Assembly (NCBI GenBank): GCA_032718475.1
Contig: JAUCBJ010003587.1
Location: 1-47,312, forward strand
Length of the DNA: 47,312 nucleotides
Source of the DNA: Nemertoderma westbladi
Taxonomy: Eukaryota; Xenacoelomorpha; Nemertodermatida; Nemertodermatidae
Direction: 5' to 3'
The notes below the pieces were generated by a model, which was given only the letters and a program-made list of their open reading frames with translations, had not been told where the DNA came from and did no database searches. The position numbers and the translations under genes were made by a program. Of this stretch, positions 43,142 to 47,312 are shown in pieces (the stretch's first letter is position 1; each line of letters starts with the position of its first letter).

Positions 43142-43960
43142 ATAGTTGTCGTCGTCGTCGTTGTCGTCGTCGTCGTCGTTACGATTTTGACATGCTAATA
43201 ACTTTGTCGGATTTAAAGCTGCCAAGTTGAAAATTTGTAGGTATCAATATGAGCAAAAGTTGAGATTTTTGAGAGACTTTCAGACACCATCAGTGCAATG
43301 GTCTCCCGCTAGAGGGCCACATGTCTAAACATTAAATGCCCTCCCATTTCTTTGCTTTTAATCCGTTTAAGCTGAAACTTGGCAGATATGTATTAGACCA
43401 TTAGCTGTGACTTTCAAAGGAGGCGAATCCATCTGCAGTTCTCCAGTCTGCCGCTAGAGGGCCAAAGGTCTGAAAGTGAAATCGTTGTCGTCGTTACGAT
43501 TTTGACATGCTAATAACTTTGTCGGATTTAAAGCTGCCAAGTTGAAAATTTGTAGGTATCAATATGAGCTAAAGTTGAGACGTTTGAGAGACTTTCAGAC
43601 ACCATCAGAGCAATAGTCTCCTGCTAGAGGGCCACATGTCTAAACGTTAAATGTCCTCCCATTTCTTTGCTTTTAATCCATTTATGCTGAAATTTGGCAG
43701 ATATGTACTAGACCATTAGCTGTGACTTTGAAAGAAGGAATTGAATTGAATTGAATTGAAGGCTAATCCGTGTGCAGTTCTTCAGTCTGCCGCTAGAGGG
43801 CGAAATGTTTGAAAGTGAAATCTTTCTCCCATCTCGTTATTTATGATCCGTTCAAGCTGAAACGTAGCAGATATGTAGTAGAAGTCGGCCTGAGTCTTTG
43901 GTGGGCAGTAAACGGTCTGGAGTCCTCCAGTCTGCCGCTAGAGGGCGAAATGTATAACTA
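43142..43960. repeat. Tandem array of units of about 315-340 bp with (gtc)n start and CTCF-like motifs
   Basis: Unit 1 begins with a gtcgtc run (43148-43180) and ttacgattttgacatgctaa; unit 2 begins near 43484 with the same phrase at 43494 (period about 315); a partial third unit starts near 43820. Each full unit has two copies of a motif like ccgctagagggcc, at 43305, 43451, 43621, 43790 and 43935. A (gaatt)n run at about 43740 is private to unit 2. No coding potential. Confidence 0.85.
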
Positions 43961-43997
43961 AGTATAATTAAGTCACGTGCTGCGCGAAGGCCCCACT

Positions 43998-44108
43998 TCG
44001 TGTTTATTTATGTAAACATCCTTCGCTGCGCTCGCTCGTTACATAAAAAAACTCGGGTCATAACGCTGCAAAGGGCTAATTTGCACACAATGATGTAAAT
44101 AGTTATTA
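43998..44108. repeat. Dispersed repeat block, copy 2 (second part)
   Basis: gtttatttatgtaaacatcc, ttcgctgcgctcgctcgtta and cacacaatgatgtaaatagt repeat 40495-40608. Confidence 0.85.
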
Positions 44109-44112
44109 AACA

Positions 44113-44682
44113 TTTGAGAGTATTTTATTCTATTAAATAAATACAACATTATTCTGGAACATAATATTGTTTATCCCATACGTAGCTTGGAAACAATGCA
44201 ATATCTCTTTAATCATACTATTACATAGCTACTCATGCATTAATAAAATGTTCCAGAATATGTTGTATTTATTTAATAGAATAAAATAGCCTCGCTCATA
44301 TGCAAAACCTGAAAACCATACAAGTTTTAAACGCTGATATCTCAGCTATTTTAAGACGAAATTTAGATTATGTTATATATTTCGAATCCTTGTACAGCTA
44401 GCTTTCTAATAAATAGCAGGCCTACTAACAAATCACTATAATAAGGGTGAATAAGTACTGTGCAATTGGTGCAATTTCGAAGGAGACACTTTTATCAAAA
44501 CGCTTGTTGTAGCTAAAGATTGAAAGTGAAAATAATCGTTCACCCAGCAAGGTGGAGGGAGCTAACTCTCCTTAAAATTTCATGCAATCTCATTAATATT
44601 TATAGAAAGTTTTTTTGGGGCATGATTTCGGGCAGGTATCTTGAAGAACGACACTCTATTCCTATTCCAGGACATTGTGTAG
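44113..44682. mobile_element. Core and right arm of the third fold-back copy
   Basis: The central hairpin (ttttattctattaaataaat ... atttatttaatagaataaaa, 44120-44287) is followed by a right arm matching 30390-30827: gatatctcagctatttta, gtagctaaagattgaaagtg, gggcaggtatcttgaag and aacgacactctattcctatt, ending near tccaggacattgtgt. Confidence 0.8.
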
Positions 44683-44689
44683 TTGCATA

Positions 44690-46535
44690 TACGATATTCA
44701 ATTTTCAATCATAAATGCTGAATCTTACTGCTGACCTATCATGGATTTCCTATTTAATGTTAAGGTTATGTTTTCCGTTTAGAAAAAGTATTTGTGAGTG
44801 CCCGGTATTTAATAGTAGGCCTGCTGTACAGTTACTGTTTATGAGATCGCACTTTCCTTGAATTCCGGAACTGGGACTGCACACACTTGTTCCATATTTT
44901 CTGTATCGAAAGTTTCAATTTTGCAAATTTGCATAATAAAATATTGGTTGATTTAGATTATTAGTGTACTGTATAGGCCTATAAAGCCATACAATAATAC
45001 ATTACAAAGGCACAGGTGACGAGAAAGGTTGCGTTGAGTCTGTTGCACAGTTAGCAAGGCCTGCAAGAGAGTGAGCGCCCTTTTAGACGCACGACCCACC
45101 ACTCACATATCGCACTCACATATCAGAGTACTTGCCATTGAATGATTGACATTTTATAACGGTAGTTGGCTAGCTTTGGTGAGCGCCGCTTTCCCATAGG
45201 GCTAATGTAAAAATACTTACTCTTGGATGGCGAATTTCTGAGTAGATAGACTTGGACCCATATGGCCCAATATGGATGGATCCAAGGGAATGATTAACGA
45301 AATCGACTACTACTGTAATTAATAAACACCGTCACCCATTTGTTCATTGGTTTACAGTACCGGTACTTCAGCCATATGGTGAATTATGACGAACTGCAAG
45401 GTGATACACAAACTCAACTCCGGCTACATATGAGCCACCGTTCACGCCGAAATTATGTCAACTTTGTATTTTATTTATATCCTATGTGTACTGTACATTC
45501 TCGGACCGAAAGTTCTCGCGCAAAAATTATCTGACTGAATTTTCAATTCCAAAGAGTTTGTAATGATTTATATGTGAATTATCTGTCGGAGAATTCTTGG
45601 ACCGGTAATTTTCAATCGGATTCAACATAGGAAATCAATAAAAATTATCGGGATTGAAAAGAATCTACATAAGATTAAGATATCGATAAGAAAGTTGACT
45701 TATATTTCCATGTGAATGGCACCTCATAGATCCATTACTGTAAAAAGTAATAGCATGTCAAAAGTCTAATGAAAATCTCAGGTTTTAATATAATATATTT
45801 TATATCTTTCACTTACCTTAATGTGTCTAGGCGTAGGCCTACACAGTAGGCCTACATGTTTCCAGTACATATACTGTAGGCCTATCATTCCTTATTGTTG
45901 AGTACAGTAATGCAATATATCCCACCGATACGACCCAACATAGGCGGCTGCTCTTTAATTAAATACCTTTGTACCCTTGAGTAAATAAATATTTTACACA
46001 GCCAGTTCAATATAATCCTGCGATTGTCGCACGTCCATAGACACACCAATATATATATACAGTAAGCTTGCATATAAGTATTATAGATACAGTAAAGCTA
46101 TCTTATTTAGTGCCCTTCATAACAATGTAATCACTTCCTGCACAGAATTTTATAGCCAGTTAAAAATATGACCAATCTCCTGAAATATTACTGTACATTT
46201 AACTCTATCTGAAAAATACCACTTTTTCTCACTAAAATTCCCACCGAAAAACTGTGAAAACTGTCACCTCAATATAACATTCTTTCACCAGCACTGCAAA
46301 CAAACTTTGGTTCACGGGCTTTCATATAATGACTCCTGATTCTGTCTGCTCTGTTATTTATATATTTATGTGTTTACCGTACAGTACAGTATATGTTAAT
46401 TTACCTATACATAAGGATTCAGGTTTTTCAATATCAACTTTAGCGCGGCACAAACTGACATTTTTTACAAATTTTAAATACACCCCATATAGGCAGTAGG
46501 CCATTTTTGCTTGAAGTATAGTGGCATCTATAATC
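44690..46535. other. No recognisable gene
   Basis: AT-rich sequence with many copies of taggcctac and taccggta. Small frames (44520-44714, 45340-45534, 45885-46073, 46358-46540) show no motif. Two tandem copies of cactcacatatc lie near 45110. Confidence 0.45.
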
Positions 46536-46817
46536 GTCATGATGTATTGCAGCTGCTTTAAGGATGAAATGTCGGCTTATCAAAAAAATTGCGCCACCAC
46601 AACTCACTATCTCACATGATCGCGAGATTATCCGCAACTTCAAGGCCCGTGTCCTTTAAGAGGCGGCTTAAGAATGTCATGGGCTGTCTGTCATGCTTAT
46701 TTTCTCACTGAAGCCAGAAAAGGACTTAGGTTTTGTGCACTAGGTAAAAGCCATTGTACTTGACACAATGAAACCGGTCCGGACCTTCATTCTTGTGAAT
46801 GTGCCATCCAGAGATTT

Positions 46818-47131
46818 TAAAGGTATTCAAGTACCGACATGCCGACTTTAGGGCGTTCATGATTATAACTGGGGGAATTCGACAAGTCTGGAGGCTGTAC
46901 TGGATGCTAGGCCAGGCCAGTCCCAGCAAGGCCACACGCATCTGGCTGTCTGGCAGAGAGTTTCACTACCGGTAGTAGGCCGTTTTCCCTTTGTTTATTT
47001 TTGTGATACCCTGATGATGCCCCGAGGGGTGAAATTGATTGGTATGTTCAGTCATTATTAGTTTTAATTAAATATCAAACGGGCGTATAAAACTCCAACG
47101 TTATTTTATTGTTCGAATTCCCCCAGTTATA
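46818..47131. mobile_element. 314-bp insertion with 12-bp target duplication, inverted repeat and hammerhead-like motif
   Basis: The LINE sequence atccagagattt is present on both sides (46806-46817 and 47132-47143), a 12-bp duplication. The insertion carries a perfect 22-bp inverted repeat (gattataactgggggaattc ga at 46861-46882; its complement at 47113-47134, whose last three bases overlap the duplication) and a hammerhead-like core at 47006-47045. It has no coding capacity. A duplication of this length suggests retrotransposition, so a Penelope-derived or retrozyme-like non-autonomous element is possible. Confidence 0.7.
47006..47045 (+). ncRNA. Hammerhead-like ribozyme motif, imperfect helix II
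   Basis: Helix I: atacc (47006-47010) pairs with ggtat (47041-47045), 5 of 5. Core CUGAUGA is at 47011-47017. Helix II is tgccccgaggggt (47018-47030): G-U plus three C-G pairs with loop cgag, but one unpaired U stays next to the core. GAAA is at 47031-47034. Helix III is two base pairs (A47034-U47039, U47035-A47038) with a two-base loop. The cleavage triplet is AUU, which fits the NUH rule but is unfavourable. It is probably a decayed relative of the motif at 9580-9622. Confidence 0.5.
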
Positions 47132-47312
47132 ATCCAGAGATTTGGTATCCTCTGCATTTAGGGCCCAGCATGGACTCCCATATATGAGTACTGGTTGTAC
47201 CTACTGCCTGTACACGAACCTTTAATTTCTGATTTATTCTATGCGAGTACGATATCCTGAACAACCCATTCAATGATGTCTTTTTTGGATGTCATCACGT
47301 GACTTCCGGATC

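Larger units (their letters stand above)
46536..47312 (-). mobile_element. Decayed RTE-type LINE copy, interrupted, running off the window
   Basis: On the minus strand the 3' end of the RTE-type LINE is recognisable from 46536 (tattgcagctgctttaagg; gcttatcaaaaaaattgcg; gtcatgggctgtctgtcatg; cattcttgtgaatgtgccat). It is interrupted at 46818-47131 and continues at 47132 (atttggtatcctctgcattt) to the window edge (gtgacttccggatc). It is clearly more diverged than the copies at 3012 and 37641 and has an internal deletion of about 60 bases near 46720. Confidence 0.85.

Overview
The window is animal nuclear DNA: AT-rich, packed with decayed non-LTR retrotransposons, DNA transposons, fold-back elements and a minisatellite, with only one cellular gene that I can recognise. 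Nothing is bacterial: there are no operons and no ribosome-binding-site logic. The mix of RTE-type and Jockey/CR1-type LINEs, a Penelope-like fragment, hAT, piggyBac-like and pogo/Tigger-like pieces, an LRMDA homologue and a strong excess of the words TAGGCCTA and TACCGGTA suggests a marine invertebrate, perhaps an invertebrate deuterostome. The species cannot be fixed from the sequence alone.

Layout. 1-4848: a broken Jockey/CR1-type LINE on the minus strand, interrupted at 3012-4756 by an internally deleted RTE-type LINE flanked by a 17-bp target-site duplication. 6360-8640: a 5'-truncated RTE-type LINE of a second subfamily, minus strand, with a 9-bp duplication. 9003-10110: a tandem array broken up by MITE copies and by a 155-bp hairpin-bounded unit that carries tRNA-like pol III boxes and a consensus hammerhead ribozyme. 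12999-16679: a nearly full-length but decayed LINE with a PHD-finger ORF1, ending in a 38-bp minisatellite. 16755-17539: hAT transposase relic. 19080-19375: Penelope-like GIY-YIG relic. 21134-21715: fold-back element. 21726-25290: an RTE-type LINE with an uninterrupted ORF of about 1,100 codons. 25310-25960: pogo/Tigger-like transposase relic. 26329-26846: two short inverted-repeat elements side by side.

28791-29504 is the only host gene recognised: a complete, single-exon homologue of vertebrate LRMDA (leucine-rich melanocyte differentiation-associated protein). It is followed by a 947-bp fold-back element with poly-C and poly-G tracts (29881-30827), a 2.27-kb minisatellite of 32-33-bp units (32497-34765), several MITEs, another RTE copy (37641-39095) broken by a small insertion, and a complex of a fold-back element, a non-autonomous hAT element with a perfect 8-bp duplication (41013-42580) and a tandem array carrying CTCF-like motifs (43142-43960). 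The right edge is another RTE relic, interrupted by a 314-bp insertion with a 12-bp duplication and a second hammerhead-like motif.

The genes do not form a pathway. The coherent story is layered transposition: at least three nested insertions can be read from target-site duplications. The most notable signal is the pair of hammerhead-type motifs at 9580-9622 and 47006-47045. Both have the minimal two-base-pair helix III and both lie in short elements bounded by or containing inverted repeats; the first also has a tRNA-type promoter.
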